Of a DNA stretch of 64,000 nucleotides, positions 1 through 9,205 are shown one piece after another. Numbering within the stretch: position 1 is the stretch's first letter; each line of letters opens with the position of its first letter. A program made the position numbers and the translations under genes. The DNA is from Marivirga aurantiaca (GTDB lineage: Bacteria > Bacteroidota > Bacteroidia > Cytophagales > Cyclobacteriaceae), in contig NZ_JAEQBW010000001.1 in the NCBI RefSeq assembly GCF_016679925.1, forward strand, positions 744,001 to 808,000, in the 5' to 3' direction. The notes below the pieces were generated by a model that was not told where the DNA came from, ran no database searches, and saw nothing but the letters and a program-made list of their open reading frames with translations.

Positions 1-2
1 CT

Positions 3-665
3 GATGGTATTCCCGTTCAGTATGATGTGTTATTTACTGTAACTGATCCGGATGGGGCTTCAGATAGCCAATTTTTTAATGTCACTGTTAATCAGGGAGT
101 TAATACAGTGGAAGTGTACCGTGATCTTGAGCACTACCATAAAGAAACTGATGCTTTATTGGTGGGATTGAGAAAACAGATAAAAGAACTGGACAGAAAA
201 TCACAAAAAAAACGGAATTTGAAGAATGCCTTATTGTTTTCTACTTTCTTTTTAGGAACCTTCAGTGCCACCGGTTCATTTTTTGATGATCACACTATTG
301 CGCGCCAGTTAGTGCCTTATGCAGGGGCTTTATTGGCTATTTCCAGTAGTGTAAATGCTTTGGCTTTTAATCAGGAAGGAAAAATCAATTCCATTAAATT
401 TCAATTAGAAGATATAGAAAAAAGTATAGTAAGAAATAAAAGTTACCTGCAGACTTATTCTGTACAAAATGAAACTGATGATGAATTACGAAACACTGAA
501 CTGGTGAATCGTGTGCAGAATTATCGCCAGTCACTTATAGAACAGCGGATAGAACTTCAAAAACTGGAAGCAGAATACCGTGAGTTAAATTATGTGCAAC
601 GCAGAATCAAACGCTTCAGAAGAAAAGGTAAGCTTGATGAAGTAAAATGGAATTTCCTTCATTAG
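3..665 (+). CDS. C-terminal part of a membrane/coiled-coil protein with an Ig-like end (5' truncated)
   Basis: The reading frame is open from the first bases of the window, with no stop before position 27, so the gene begins upstream and only its last ~220 residues are visible. The first ~35 residues look like the final strands of a cadherin/Ig-like beta domain (FTVTDPDGASDSQFFNV). A charged coiled-coil stretch follows, then two hydrophobic segments (around LLFSTFFLGTFSATG and LVPYAGALLAISSS), then a second long heptad-like, highly charged helix to the C-terminus. The visible part therefore suggests an extracytoplasmic beta domain followed by a membrane hairpin and a coiled coil. I do not recognise a named family. 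A GTG at position 27 could be misread as a start, but the upstream codons continue the beta-domain pattern. Confidence 0.7.
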   Translation, partial: DGIPVQYDVLFTVTDPDGASDSQFFNVTVNQGVNTVEVYRDLEHYHKETDALLVGLRKQIKELDRKSQKKRNLKNALLFSTFFLGTFSATGSFFDDHTIARQLVPYAGALLAISSSVNALAFNQEGKINSIKFQLEDIEKSIVRNKSYLQTYSVQNETDDELRNTELVNRVQNYRQSLIEQRIELQKLEAEYRELNYVQRRIKRFRRKGKLDEVKWNFLH

Positions 666-694
666 AAAATGAAGGATTATTAAATATTTTGCTT

Positions 695-1489
695 TTACAA
701 GTTATATAATTGATCAACTATTGAACCTTCAGGCTTCTCTTTAAATATTCCGTACATAGTGGAGCCACTTCCTGTCATGGAAGCATAAATGGCACCGGAA
801 TCATATAATTTATTTTTGATTAAGGCTAAAGTAGGGTGTTGCTTAAATACACTTTCTTCAAAATCGTTCTTTAAATTATTTTTCCAATCTTTCAGAGGGT
901 GGTTTTCTATGATCTCCTTAATAGGAGTTTCAGGGTTTTTCGGATGAATTCCATTATAAGCTTCTTTAGTTCCTATATGGATACCCGGGAAAACCAATCC
1001 TACGAAATAGCCCTGTAAATCAACAGCGATATCTTCAAAAATTTCTCCCCGTCCGCTTACTAATTTTGGTTTGTTTTGGATAAAGAAAGGGCAGTCACTT
1101 CCCAGTTTTAAAGCGTAATTTTCCAGCTTTTCCGTGGATAGGTTTAGTTTGAAATAATCGTTAAGCAATTTAAGCATAAAAGCCCCATCTGCGGAACCAC
1201 CACCAATACCAGCACCCATAGGAATGGCTTTATGAAGTACAATTTCAACCTCCGGCAAATTAAATTCCTTGTTCAGTAAATGATAGGCTTTCCAGACCAG
1301 GTTTTCCTCGGGCTTCCCAGGTATTTTCAAGCCCGTACTTTCAAAAGTTGTTCGTTGAGCAGGTATAATTTCCAATGCATCTTTTACAGGAATAGGGTAA
1401 AAGCAGGAAGATATATTATGATATCCATCCGCTCTTTTGGAGAGGATGTTTAACCCTAAATTAATTTTGGCATTGGGAAATGAAATCAT
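695..1489 (-). CDS. ispE: 4-diphosphocytidyl-2-C-methyl-D-erythritol kinase
   Basis: IspE phosphorylates CDP-methylerythritol with ATP in the MEP (non-mevalonate) isoprenoid pathway in the cytosol. The protein starts with the GHMP-kinase N-terminal motif PNAKINLGL (residues 5-13, including the Lys of the active site). It has the glycine-rich phosphate loop PMGAGIGGGSADGA at residues 90-103, the LGSDCPFF segment with the catalytic Asp near residue 133, and the C-terminal SMTGSGSTMYGIF motif. At 264 residues it is slightly shorter than the usual ~280. It ends 30 bp from the convergent gene at the window edge and lies 80 bp downstream of fabI on the same strand, so it may be read from the fabI promoter. 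Confidence 0.95.
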   Translation of the reverse strand: MISFPNAKINLGLNILSKRADGYHNISSCFYPIPVKDALEIIPAQRTTFESTGLKIPGKPEENLVWKAYHLLNKEFNLPEVEIVLHKAIPMGAGIGGGSADGAFMLKLLNDYFKLNLSTEKLENYALKLGSDCPFFIQNKPKLVSGRGEIFEDIAVDLQGYFVGLVFPGIHIGTKEAYNGIHPKNPETPIKEIIENHPLKDWKNNLKNDFEESVFKQHPTLALIKNKLYDSGAIYASMTGSGSTMYGIFKEKPEGSIVDQLYNL

Positions 1490-1569
1490 CTAAGATGGGA
1501 GGAATAGACCTGGCAGGTTTTTAAAATCTGCCAGATCTTATTGTTTAATTTTAATTTCTCAATTTTGTC

Positions 1570-2379
1570 TTATTTCATTTGGTCTATCATTTCCTCAGAA
1601 ATACCTGTGAAGGAATAACCACCATCATGGAAAAGATTTTGCATGGTAACCATACGTGTGAAATCAGAAAACATCATGATAATATAATTGGCACAATCTT
1701 CGGCAGTGGCATTGCCTAATGGTGACATTTTTTCTGCGAAATTGAAAAATGAGTCAAATCCACTGATTCCTGATCCTGCTGTAGTAGGTGTGGGAGACTG
1801 GGAAATAGTATTTACCCTTACATTTTTAGTAGTTCCGAAGCGGTAACCGTAACTTCTTGCAATGGATTCTAATAATGCTTTTGCATCAGCCATGTCGTTG
1901 TAAAACGGATACGTTCTTTGAGCAGCTATGTAAGACAAGCCAACAATAGACCCCCATTCGTTAACTACTTCCATTTTATCAGCTACCTGCATCATTTTAT
2001 GGAATGATACTGCTGAAATATCATAAGTTTTTTGTAACCAGTCGTAGTTCAGGTCATGATAAGCTTTCCCTTTACGCACATTTGGGCTCATGCCGATGGA
2101 GTGAAGGATAAAATCAAAATTTCCGCCTAAAATTTCTTTGGACTGGGTATAAAGGTTAGTGATATCTTCCACTGAAGTGGCATCTGCAGGGATTACCTCG
2201 GTATTACACTCTTTGGCCAATTCCTGAATACCACCCATTCTCATGGCTACAGGTGCATTTGTCAATACAAATTTTGCGCCTTGTTCCTTGGCTTTTATTG
2301 CTGTTTTCCAGGCGATCGAATTTTCATCCAAAGCTCCTGTGATAATTCCTTTTTTTCCGGCTAATAAATTATTTGACAT
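1570..2379 (-). CDS. fabI: enoyl-[acyl-carrier-protein] reductase (NADH), FabI type
   Basis: FabI catalyses the last reduction of each fatty-acid elongation cycle (trans-2-enoyl-ACP to acyl-ACP). The 269-residue protein has the divergent SDR nucleotide loop of FabI (GIITGALDENSIAW) near the N-terminus. The FabI-type catalytic set is present: Tyr150 in GLSY, Tyr160 in YPFYNDM and Lys167, i.e. Y-x6-K spacing rather than the Y-x3-K of ordinary SDRs. The C-terminal FHDGGYSFTG is typical of the family. The ATG start follows an AT-rich leader. It is divergent from the DUF4197 lipoprotein gene across a 294-bp gap. It is the target class of triclosan-like inhibitors; nothing in the sequence suggests a variant enzyme. 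Confidence 0.95.
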   Translation of the reverse strand: MSNNLLAGKKGIITGALDENSIAWKTAIKAKEQGAKFVLTNAPVAMRMGGIQELAKECNTEVIPADATSVEDITNLYTQSKEILGGNFDFILHSIGMSPNVRKGKAYHDLNYDWLQKTYDISAVSFHKMMQVADKMEVVNEWGSIVGLSYIAAQRTYPFYNDMADAKALLESIARSYGYRFGTTKNVRVNTISQSPTPTTAGSGISGFDSFFNFAEKMSPLGNATAEDCANYIIMMFSDFTRMVTMQNLFHDGGYSFTGISEEMIDQMK

Positions 2380-2673
2380 AGTTTTGTTTCTTTTTGAATA
2401 AGCAAAAATAGAAATTTATTTCAGTAAGGAATAATTAATAAGTAATAATGCTTTCTGAATGATCAATTCGGGAGGAAGGTGCCTCTATTCAGCCTCCAGG
2501 CTGTAGTGGGCTGGGCTTTAATTTGCGTGGCAAGAATCAAAATAACCGGTTTCAATGATAAATATTTTCATTCATTTGGCCATCTATCAACATTCCCTTG
2601 CTATATTTAATATGAAGTTGATTGTGTGGCAGGATTCTTGTAATATGCAACATCTTATTTTAATAGACTAAAT
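2380..2673. other. divergent intergenic region, no gene seen
   Basis: This 294-bp gap separates the divergent starts of fabI and the DUF4197 gene and should hold both promoters. A short GC-richer patch near 2490-2515 contains a weak AGCC-tcca-GGCT inverted repeat. No convincing ORF or RNA was recognised. Confidence 0.5.
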
Positions 2674-3456
2674 ATGAAAATCAGAAGTGTTTTATTGAGC
2701 CTTTTTGTAGTTTTTTTACCCTTTCAATCATGCGATGTAGTACAACAGGTTGCTAATGATTATGGCATTGATACAGGCACAGGCTTGACTGAAAAGGAAG
2801 TAATTCAAGGATTGAAGTCAGCCCTGGAAGTAGGTACCAATGCCAGTGTACAGACTTTGTCAAAAACAGATGGATATTTAAAGGATGCGGCCATCAAAAT
2901 TTTATTGCCTTCAGAAATTAATTCAGCTATTACCCAATTGAAGTCTACCTCGGCAGGTAGGAAAATTTATGACAATTTGATCAAAGACATTGAGGAGGAT
3001 ATGGTTATTAGTTTAAACAGGGCAGCCGAAAATGCTGCTGTAAAAGCCAAGCCTATTTTTGTAAATGCCATCAAAAGTATGACTATTCAGGATGGTTTTA
3101 ATATATTGAAAGGGCAGGATGATGCAGCAACCTTATATTTAAAGAATAAAACCTTTAATCAATTAGTGGATGCTTTCAAACCTGAAATTAAAACTGTGTT
3201 GAAAAAACCTTTGGTTTTTAACAAAAGCAGTGAAGCTATTTATAGCCAATTTGTAAAATCTTACAATGATGTGGAAAGAGCTGATGTCATTAATGCTTTA
3301 AAATTAAGTCCCATTGAAGAGAGCGATTTATCGGCATTTGTTACTCAACGGGCACTGAACGGGATCTTTCAAAAAATAGCTTTGAAAGAAAAAGACATCA
3401 GGGAAAACCCATCGGCAAGGATAAATGATATTTTGAAAAAAGTATTTGGAAGTTGA
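2674..3456 (+). CDS. DUF4197 family lipoprotein
   Basis: The protein begins with a lipoprotein signal peptide ending in the lipobox-like FQSC, with Cys20 as the likely lipidated residue. The mature part matches the DUF4197 pattern: GLKSALEVGTNASVQTLSKTD, then DGYLKDAAIKILLP, then a mostly helical remainder (260 residues in total, the usual size). DUF4197 proteins are envelope proteins of unknown biochemical role. The gene is monocistronic, with a convergent neighbour 96 bp downstream. The ATG start is supported by the immediate signal peptide. Function is not inferred beyond envelope location. Confidence 0.85.
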   Translation: MKIRSVLLSLFVVFLPFQSCDVVQQVANDYGIDTGTGLTEKEVIQGLKSALEVGTNASVQTLSKTDGYLKDAAIKILLPSEINSAITQLKSTSAGRKIYDNLIKDIEEDMVISLNRAAENAAVKAKPIFVNAIKSMTIQDGFNILKGQDDAATLYLKNKTFNQLVDAFKPEIKTVLKKPLVFNKSSEAIYSQFVKSYNDVERADVINALKLSPIEESDLSAFVTQRALNGIFQKIALKEKDIRENPSARINDILKKVFGS

Positions 3457-3552
3457 TGCATTTGCTGACTTAAGTTGCCTTTGTCTGAATCCGTTTTCCT
3501 GTTCAGAAGTTTTAATCAGGGAGAGAATCCTTAATAATCCAATGAGTTTGGT

Positions 3553-4050
3553 TTAGAAATATTTATTTCTTTTGCCTGATAACATGATAGCTATACCCGC
3601 TACAATGGCCGTACCAACAGTGATTTTTTTGATCATTGTCTTGCGGTCATGCTTCCATTGCGCTCCCCAACCTTTTTCTGCTATAATGTTGGGAAATTGA
3701 CCTTTTTTGATGTCATCTACCAACCCTTCCAGTTCATTTACTCTATCGGCAAACAAAAGGGACAACCAGTGGGTATGTTCATTTTCGCTGTATTTAAAGG
3801 CGAAACGCCTGATCATTCCACTTAAACCGGAGGGTTCAGGGGCAAGGCCGAAAACAGCACTCACATTGGGCCTTTCATTTGAATGAAGCACCTCCCGATC
3901 TACAGCTTGTTGTTTTGGTCTCTTCCAGTTGTAACCTTTGTGTTCACCATTCGTGCGGTTTTTCATCGGATAAACGGGATCGTTTTTAGGGTCGGCATCT
4001 ATAGCCCACCCCTTAATATGAGAATAGTCTTTATTTGATTTGTTTTTCAT
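3553..4050 (-). CDS. hypothetical protein with C-terminal membrane helix
   Basis: A 165-residue protein with a polar, Pro/Asn/Lys-rich N-terminal half (WAIDADPKNDPVYPM near residue 15), a middle segment with a short helix (FADRVNELEGLVDDIKKGQ), and one hydrophobic stretch near the C-terminus (ITVGTAIVAGIAIMLSG) followed by a basic tail. It looks like a C-tail-anchored soluble domain. It lies 21 bp downstream of the zinc alcohol dehydrogenase on the same strand and is probably co-transcribed with it. I do not recognise the family. Codon use and composition match the neighbours, so I treat it as a real gene. Confidence 0.75.
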   Translation of the reverse strand: MKNKSNKDYSHIKGWAIDADPKNDPVYPMKNRTNGEHKGYNWKRPKQQAVDREVLHSNERPNVSAVFGLAPEPSGLSGMIRRFAFKYSENEHTHWLSLLFADRVNELEGLVDDIKKGQFPNIIAEKGWGAQWKHDRKTMIKKITVGTAIVAGIAIMLSGKRNKYF

Positions 4051-4071
4051 AATAGTTATGATTTTAAAGTT

Positions 4072-5223
4072 CTATGCTGATGGTGGAATAAGTACAGGCT
4101 TGATCACATGATCCAATTTTTCAGAGAAAATACGATAGCCATCAGCTACTTCTTCCAGTGGGATTCTATGTGTGATTAATTCTTTTGGGTTGAGCACGCC
4201 TTTCTGGACATGCTCTATTAGCTTAGGCAAAAGCCTTTTTACAGAAGCCTGCCCGGCTCTCACAGTTATGCCTTTATTCACTACATTTCCTATTGGTACC
4301 AGGTTACCGGTTGGGCCGTAAACGCCCACCACTGATACAATCCCTCCTTTTTTCACCCCGTTTATTGCCCATTGAAGTGCAGTGGCTGATCCTGCCTGCA
4401 ACAGCAGTTTTCTTCCGGTTATTGTTTGTAAAGCATCGCCTGCGGCTTCTGCTCCCACAGCATCAATACAAACATCAGCTCCCAACCAATCTGTGGTCTG
4501 TTTTATAAATTTAACAGGATCTTCCAATGAATTGAAATTATAAACTTCGCAATCAGCGTATTTTTGAACAAAATCCAGTCTGTATTCTTCCTGATCAATG
4601 ACTATTACCCTGCCTGCTCCAAACAGCCAGGAGCATTTTGCTGCCATTATTCCTACAGGACCAGCCCCAAAAACCACTACTGTATCACCTTTCTGTATGC
4701 CACCCATTTCCGCGGCCTGGTATCCGGTGGGGACAATATCTGTCAGTAAGACTGCATCGTCAAGGTCTAAATTATCAGGGATCACCATAGGGCCCACATT
4801 GGCGTAAGGCACCCTTACGTACTCTGCCTGACCGCCCTCATGTCCCCCGGCAATATGCGAATAACCAAATATACCACCCAGGGCCGTAGATTGCGGATTA
4901 GATTCATGGCAACTTGCATACAATTCTTGTTCACAAAAAACACATTGTCCACATGCAATATTAAAGGGAACAATGACCTGATCTCCTACCTTAATGTTTT
5001 GAACATCTGTGCCAATTTCTTCCACTATTCCTACAAATTCATGTCCGAAAGTAGAGCCTATTCGGGTGTCAGGTACATTGCCATTATAAAGATGTAAGTC
5101 TGAACCGCAAATGCATGAGCGCGTGACTTTTATAATAGCGTCTTGAGGATGTTCAATTTCAGGAATGGGTTTGTCATGGTCGAGCCGGATTCTCCGGGTT
5201 CCCCTATAGTTCATAGCTAGCAT
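4072..5223 (-). CDS. zinc-dependent alcohol/formaldehyde dehydrogenase (MDR superfamily)
   Basis: A medium-chain dehydrogenase/reductase of 383 residues. The catalytic zinc ligands are visible as Cys39 in CICGSDLH and His61-Glu62 in GHEFVG. The structural zinc lobe has its four cysteines at 91, 94, 97 and 105 (CGQCVFCEQELYASC). The Rossmann loop is VVFGAGPVGIMAAKC. The long insertion after the Rossmann fold (GADVCIDAVGAEAAGD onward) resembles the glutathione-independent formaldehyde dehydrogenase-like subgroup. The start could be Met1 or Met4. It heads a probable two-gene operon with the 165-residue protein and is divergent from the DUF3891 gene. The substrate cannot be read from sequence. 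Confidence 0.9.
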   Translation of the reverse strand: MLAMNYRGTRRIRLDHDKPIPEIEHPQDAIIKVTRSCICGSDLHLYNGNVPDTRIGSTFGHEFVGIVEEIGTDVQNIKVGDQVIVPFNIACGQCVFCEQELYASCHESNPQSTALGGIFGYSHIAGGHEGGQAEYVRVPYANVGPMVIPDNLDLDDAVLLTDIVPTGYQAAEMGGIQKGDTVVVFGAGPVGIMAAKCSWLFGAGRVIVIDQEEYRLDFVQKYADCEVYNFNSLEDPVKFIKQTTDWLGADVCIDAVGAEAAGDALQTITGRKLLLQAGSATALQWAINGVKKGGIVSVVGVYGPTGNLVPIGNVVNKGITVRAGQASVKRLLPKLIEHVQKGVLNPKELITHRIPLEEVADGYRIFSEKLDHVIKPVLIPPSA

Positions 5224-5399
5224 AGCCGTAGGTTTTAAGTTTAAAAAATATCATTTCTGATTTTAGCTAAAAAAGTAATCATCTCTCACTTTTCTATTTG
5301 ATTACGTTTTCATATAAACGTAGTTTCGAATCATGCCGAAAACCTCATTTGTAGAGCACCGTTAATTTTACTTGAATGAATGTTAAAGTGCTCAAATAA

Positions 5400-6116
5400 A
5401 TGATTGTCAACCACACTTCTTCTGGCTGGTTAATTATTACCCAAAGGTCACATGCGTTGCTGAGTGCTCAAATTTGTGCTCAATGGAAAAAGGATAAGCA
5501 ACCTGACAGGTGGATTGACACCTTGATGGCCACAGCGGAACATGATGATGCTAACAATGAGTTGGAAAAGCAAGATATCCTGGAAGAAAATGGTACTCCT
5601 AAAAATTACAGGAAGAATTCTTTTGATAAGGGCTATTGCGATAAACTTCTTAACATGGCCATGACCAGGGGTCGCTATATCACTTTGCTTATTTCCCGGC
5701 ATATCCAGTTTTTATATGGAGATGAAAGAAATGCTAAATCTTATTGTAAGGGATTGCAAAAACTTGAAAGCTCCTGGCTAAAAGAGGCAAATTGCACGAG
5801 AGATGAAATAAATAAAAGTTATAAACTATTAGAATTCTGTGATGCTTTCTCTTTGTTGATTTGTGAAAATGTCATACAACCGGAAGAACGAAAAATTGAA
5901 ATTAGCAATGGGCCGGATGGAAAACCCTATCAAGTTTTTTTAAGGAAAGGGGAAGGATTGATCGTTTCGCCCTGGCCCTTTGAGGTGGAAAATTTCACTG
6001 TCTATTATGAAACGAGATTGCTTCAACAATTAAGCTTTAAGAGTGCTTCGGTATTTAAAAAAGCTTTTCATTCAGTTCCTGTAAACATGTGTAAAATGCT
6101 GATTTCCAAAAGATAA
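5400..6116 (+). CDS. DUF3891 family protein
   Basis: A 238-residue soluble protein opening with an N-terminal pattern typical of DUF3891 (SSGWLIITQRSHALLSAQIC, then TAEHDDANNE). The segment contains His/Asp residues (RSHALLS, AEHDD) compatible with an HD-like metal site, but this is inference. There is no signal peptide or membrane segment. The gene is divergent from the zinc alcohol dehydrogenase across 176 bp and followed by a 201-bp gap with no ORF. DUF3891 has no established activity to my knowledge. The call rests on length and the conserved N-terminal block. Confidence 0.75.
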   Translation: MIVNHTSSGWLIITQRSHALLSAQICAQWKKDKQPDRWIDTLMATAEHDDANNELEKQDILEENGTPKNYRKNSFDKGYCDKLLNMAMTRGRYITLLISRHIQFLYGDERNAKSYCKGLQKLESSWLKEANCTRDEINKSYKLLEFCDAFSLLICENVIQPEERKIEISNGPDGKPYQVFLRKGEGLIVSPWPFEVENFTVYYETRLLQQLSFKSASVFKKAFHSVPVNMCKMLISKR

Positions 6117-6317
6117 TCTGTAGTGATGTTCAGATGAAATAGAGTCAACTTCTGTTTTTAATGGTTTCATTTTAATGAATAATAAAAAATCCTTTACTTT
6201 ACTCTGAATAATTGCTGAAAACAACAAGTCCAATGGGTTGTTAATTCATTGGTTATGTCCTAATGATATTTGGAATGGCTATAAGAATCCAATATGTTTT
6301 ATAAAATCCTAAATTAG

Positions 6318-8264
6318 ATGAGAAAGGTTTTCTTAATTGTTTTTTTGCTTGTTTCAAGTGCTACCCTCGCATTGGCTCAAAAAACAGAAAAATTCAAAGG
6401 CGAAATTAAAGTCAATAAAGAAGAAACTGCAAATGCACGTTTTGACTATATACAAAATAAAGAAGAAAAAATACTTGATGGGGAATATGAGATAGAATTT
6501 AGCAAGAGAGACAGTCTTTTTGATTTGGATTTCACTAAAATATTGTGGTCAGGGAAGTTCAAAAAAAACAAGCGCGTAGGCGAATGGACCTTCCGTCAGG
6601 ATGATCATTTACTCACCATCAATGATGTCAGGGATTTCAATGTGAATTATGCTTTAATTACAAACAGGAAAGTTTTAAATGCACAATATTCCCAATCTGT
6701 TAGAGAAGGGGACTGGCGCTTTAGTAAACAAACTTTTATAGAGGGTGGTTTAGAAAAACAAATTAGCGATAGTAAAATGAGTTTTAAGAATGGTCACCTT
6801 ATCTCATATTTTAATTTGGATTCTAAGGAAGAGGATACTTTCCGGGTGGAGGGTAAATTTGATGAGAAAGGTTTCCTTGACAATGAATGGGTCTTTGTTT
6901 ACTGGCAGGATAGTTTGAAAATAACAGAAAAAAGATTGTATGAAAATGGATTTCTTTTGAAAATTCTAAAGACCTCAAATAATGATACCATTCAGGAAGT
7001 GAACTTTGAGGATGCAAAAGAAAAATTAGCCTTACTAAAAGAGAACCCGGATTCAAAAACCATCAAAGTAGCGGATAAAGGTTTTCCTTTATTATTTGAT
7101 CTGGGCTATCACCCTTCCAATGAAGCAATTTTGGCCCAGAAACAAGCGAATCAATTGCTTTATGACAAACTGATGCAAATGCTTAAAATGGATACGGCCA
7201 TAAGCAGGAATAAACCCAATTTATTAAAAACAGCCAGGTTTGAATTTACTATTACAGAGGAATTTAAGAAAGATATAGAATTAGCTAAACAATACACTGA
7301 TAGTATCAAAAATATTATTCATACACCGGATATGGATAATTTTTTTGAAATAAACAGTCAGAAGACAGATTCCATGTCGTGGATTTATAATTATTTTTCA
7401 TTGGTGGATCAGCATATAGATTCTATTGGAGAGGTATTAGATATGAATGAGAAGGATTTTAAGTACATTAATACATCCATTTACTTTAGTGATCATCTTA
7501 AGTTTTTGAATGAGGCAGATACTATATCCTACCAATTTGGTGATGAAACAAAAACGAAAATAATTAACTATCAAACCTTCAATATAAATGATATTGCTTA
7601 TCTGAAGTTACGCCTGGAGGAGGAGCTAAAAAAAGTAGAGATTCTTGCTTGGAGTGTGCAGGAAGAGTTGGATAAGAGCATGCGTTCCCAAAAGCTGGAG
7701 CAGTTAGATAGAAATATTTTGAAAGCCAAAGGGGAGGTTGATTCTATATTTCAAGAACATGACACGATTCAATTATCCCATGTACTTGGTAAAATAAGAA
7801 AGGAATTTGTTGAGAGAGGTTTTAACCAACATATGCAGCATTATTCCAATGCCAAAGATTTTGATCAAAAAATAGAAGTAGGCTATGAAATATTGAATTA
7901 TTTAGATGAATTACGGAATATTCCACAGAGAATCAGGGATATTGAATTAATGGAGGAGAAAATTGAAGAAGCTTATACAACCACTAAATTTGATCCATAT
8001 ACCTTCAATTATGATTTTGAAACCAAGATTAAGCGTAGAATATATGATAAAGCAGCTGTTGACCTGTATAATTATTTAATACTCCTTTTACAGCAGGAAA
8101 AGAATTTTCAAAGTTTAAAAAAGCGACTTGATTTGATTGATGCTTTACAGTTCAGATTATTAGAGTTGCTCGGAGAAGATACTCGCAGACTGGAACGGAG
8201 GATGAAAAGAAAAAGCAATCCTGAAGAAATAATTGAGCTTTTAGAATTAAATGAAGAAATATAA
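6318..8264 (+). CDS. exported hypothetical protein with MORN-like N-terminal repeats and long helical C-terminus
   Basis: The protein begins with a clear signal peptide (MRKVFLIVFLLVSSATLALAQ). Residues ~70-200 contain short MORN-like units (SGKFKKNKRVGEWTF, REGDWRF, GKFDEKGFLDNEWVF) of the kind in Bacteroidota toxin-antitoxin-like MORN variants. The remaining ~400 residues are polar, rich in Lys/Glu/Leu, and predicted by eye to be helical and coiled-coil. Its stop codon overlaps the next start in a TAATG arrangement, so it is translationally coupled to the DUF2490-like outer-membrane protein. A periplasmic partner role is a plausible inference. No enzymatic motif was seen. Confidence 0.7.
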   Translation: MRKVFLIVFLLVSSATLALAQKTEKFKGEIKVNKEETANARFDYIQNKEEKILDGEYEIEFSKRDSLFDLDFTKILWSGKFKKNKRVGEWTFRQDDHLLTINDVRDFNVNYALITNRKVLNAQYSQSVREGDWRFSKQTFIEGGLEKQISDSKMSFKNGHLISYFNLDSKEEDTFRVEGKFDEKGFLDNEWVFVYWQDSLKITEKRLYENGFLLKILKTSNNDTIQEVNFEDAKEKLALLKENPDSKTIKVADKGFPLLFDLGYHPSNEAILAQKQANQLLYDKLMQMLKMDTAISRNKPNLLKTARFEFTITEEFKKDIELAKQYTDSIKNIIHTPDMDNFFEINSQKTDSMSWIYNYFSLVDQHIDSIGEVLDMNEKDFKYINTSIYFSDHLKFLNEADTISYQFGDETKTKIINYQTFNINDIAYLKLRLEEELKKVEILAWSVQEELDKSMRSQKLEQLDRNILKAKGEVDSIFQEHDTIQLSHVLGKIRKEFVERGFNQHMQHYSNAKDFDQKIEVGYEILNYLDELRNIPQRIRDIELMEEKIEEAYTTTKFDPYTFNYDFETKIKRRIYDKAAVDLYNYLILLLQQEKNFQSLKKRLDLIDALQFRLLELLGEDTRRLERRMKRKSNPEEIIELLELNEEI

Positions 8265-9094
8265 TGCATAAATATTTCATATTGTTTTGCATAGTTTGGG
8301 TATTACCCATCCTCTATTCAATTCCAATTATTGCACAGAATGATGGCACTCCTAATCCCAACCCTGACGTCCCTGAGAGAAAGGAAATCAGGAATGTTAC
8401 GGAAACCTGGATTGGTTTATATACTAAATACCGGATAAAAGAAAGACTATTTTATTATGGGGAGTACCATCTAAGAAGGAGGGATCAGTTTTGGAATGAA
8501 ATGGGACAGATTTACCTAAGATTTGGCTTGTCCTATTTAGTAAATAAGAATTTTGAATTTACTGCAGGAATTGTTAATCCCTACTATTGGGCTCCTGGTG
8601 GTGACAGTGAAGGAATTGATAAAGTAGTGTCTCAATTTAGGGGGTGGCAGCAATTTCTTTTTATCATTCCATTTGATCGTTTAAAAATTTATCATCAAAT
8701 CAGAACTGAGCAAAGGTGGAAGAGGGACTACACAGAAGGCTCTGAGTTCAAGCTGGATTTTCGGTTTCGGTATAAATTACTGGCCTATTATCCGCTAAAT
8801 AAGCCAACACTTGATCAGGGAGCTTTGTTTTTATCTACCTATAATGAAATATTTATTCAGGCTGGAAAAGGTGTTATATATAATCATTTTGAAGATTTTC
8901 GATTCTTTGCCGGTTTAGGATATATTCTTAACGATCAGGTTCAGTTTCAAACAGGATATCAATGGACTTATCGCCATGATGATTCACCATTTTTGTATCA
9001 AAGTAGGCATATAGTCAGATTTAGCATATACCATAACCTGGATTTCTTTGGCAGAAAACAAAAAGAAAACAGGAGTATACCTGTTGGACAATAA
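8264..9094 (+). CDS. DUF2490-like outer membrane beta-barrel protein
   Basis: A 276-residue protein with an N-terminal signal peptide (about residues 1-25, ending near IIAQN). The mature part alternates short polar turns and aromatic-rich strands: ETWIGLYTKYRIKERLF, FYYGEYHLRRRDQFW, QFQTGYQWTYR, and a final RFSIYHNLDFF. This matches the DUF2490 pattern of small outer-membrane barrels (WxGLYxKYR, then RxxGQ/RIEQR). The ATG overlaps the upstream stop by one base (TAATG), indicating coupling with the MORN-like exported gene. It was recognised by strand pattern and not by search, so a related barrel family is possible. Confidence 0.7.
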   Translation: MHKYFILFCIVWVLPILYSIPIIAQNDGTPNPNPDVPERKEIRNVTETWIGLYTKYRIKERLFYYGEYHLRRRDQFWNEMGQIYLRFGLSYLVNKNFEFTAGIVNPYYWAPGGDSEGIDKVVSQFRGWQQFLFIIPFDRLKIYHQIRTEQRWKRDYTEGSEFKLDFRFRYKLLAYYPLNKPTLDQGALFLSTYNEIFIQAGKGVIYNHFEDFRFFAGLGYILNDQVQFQTGYQWTYRHDDSPFLYQSRHIVRFSIYHNLDFFGRKQKENRSIPVGQ

Positions 9095-9205
9095 ATGCTT
9101 ACTCCAATAGCTCGAGGTATTATTTAAAATCAATTTCTCAGAGTAGCCAAAACAGTTTAGAAAATAAGATACTATGGCGAAATTGAAATAGGTACACTAA
9201 AAATC

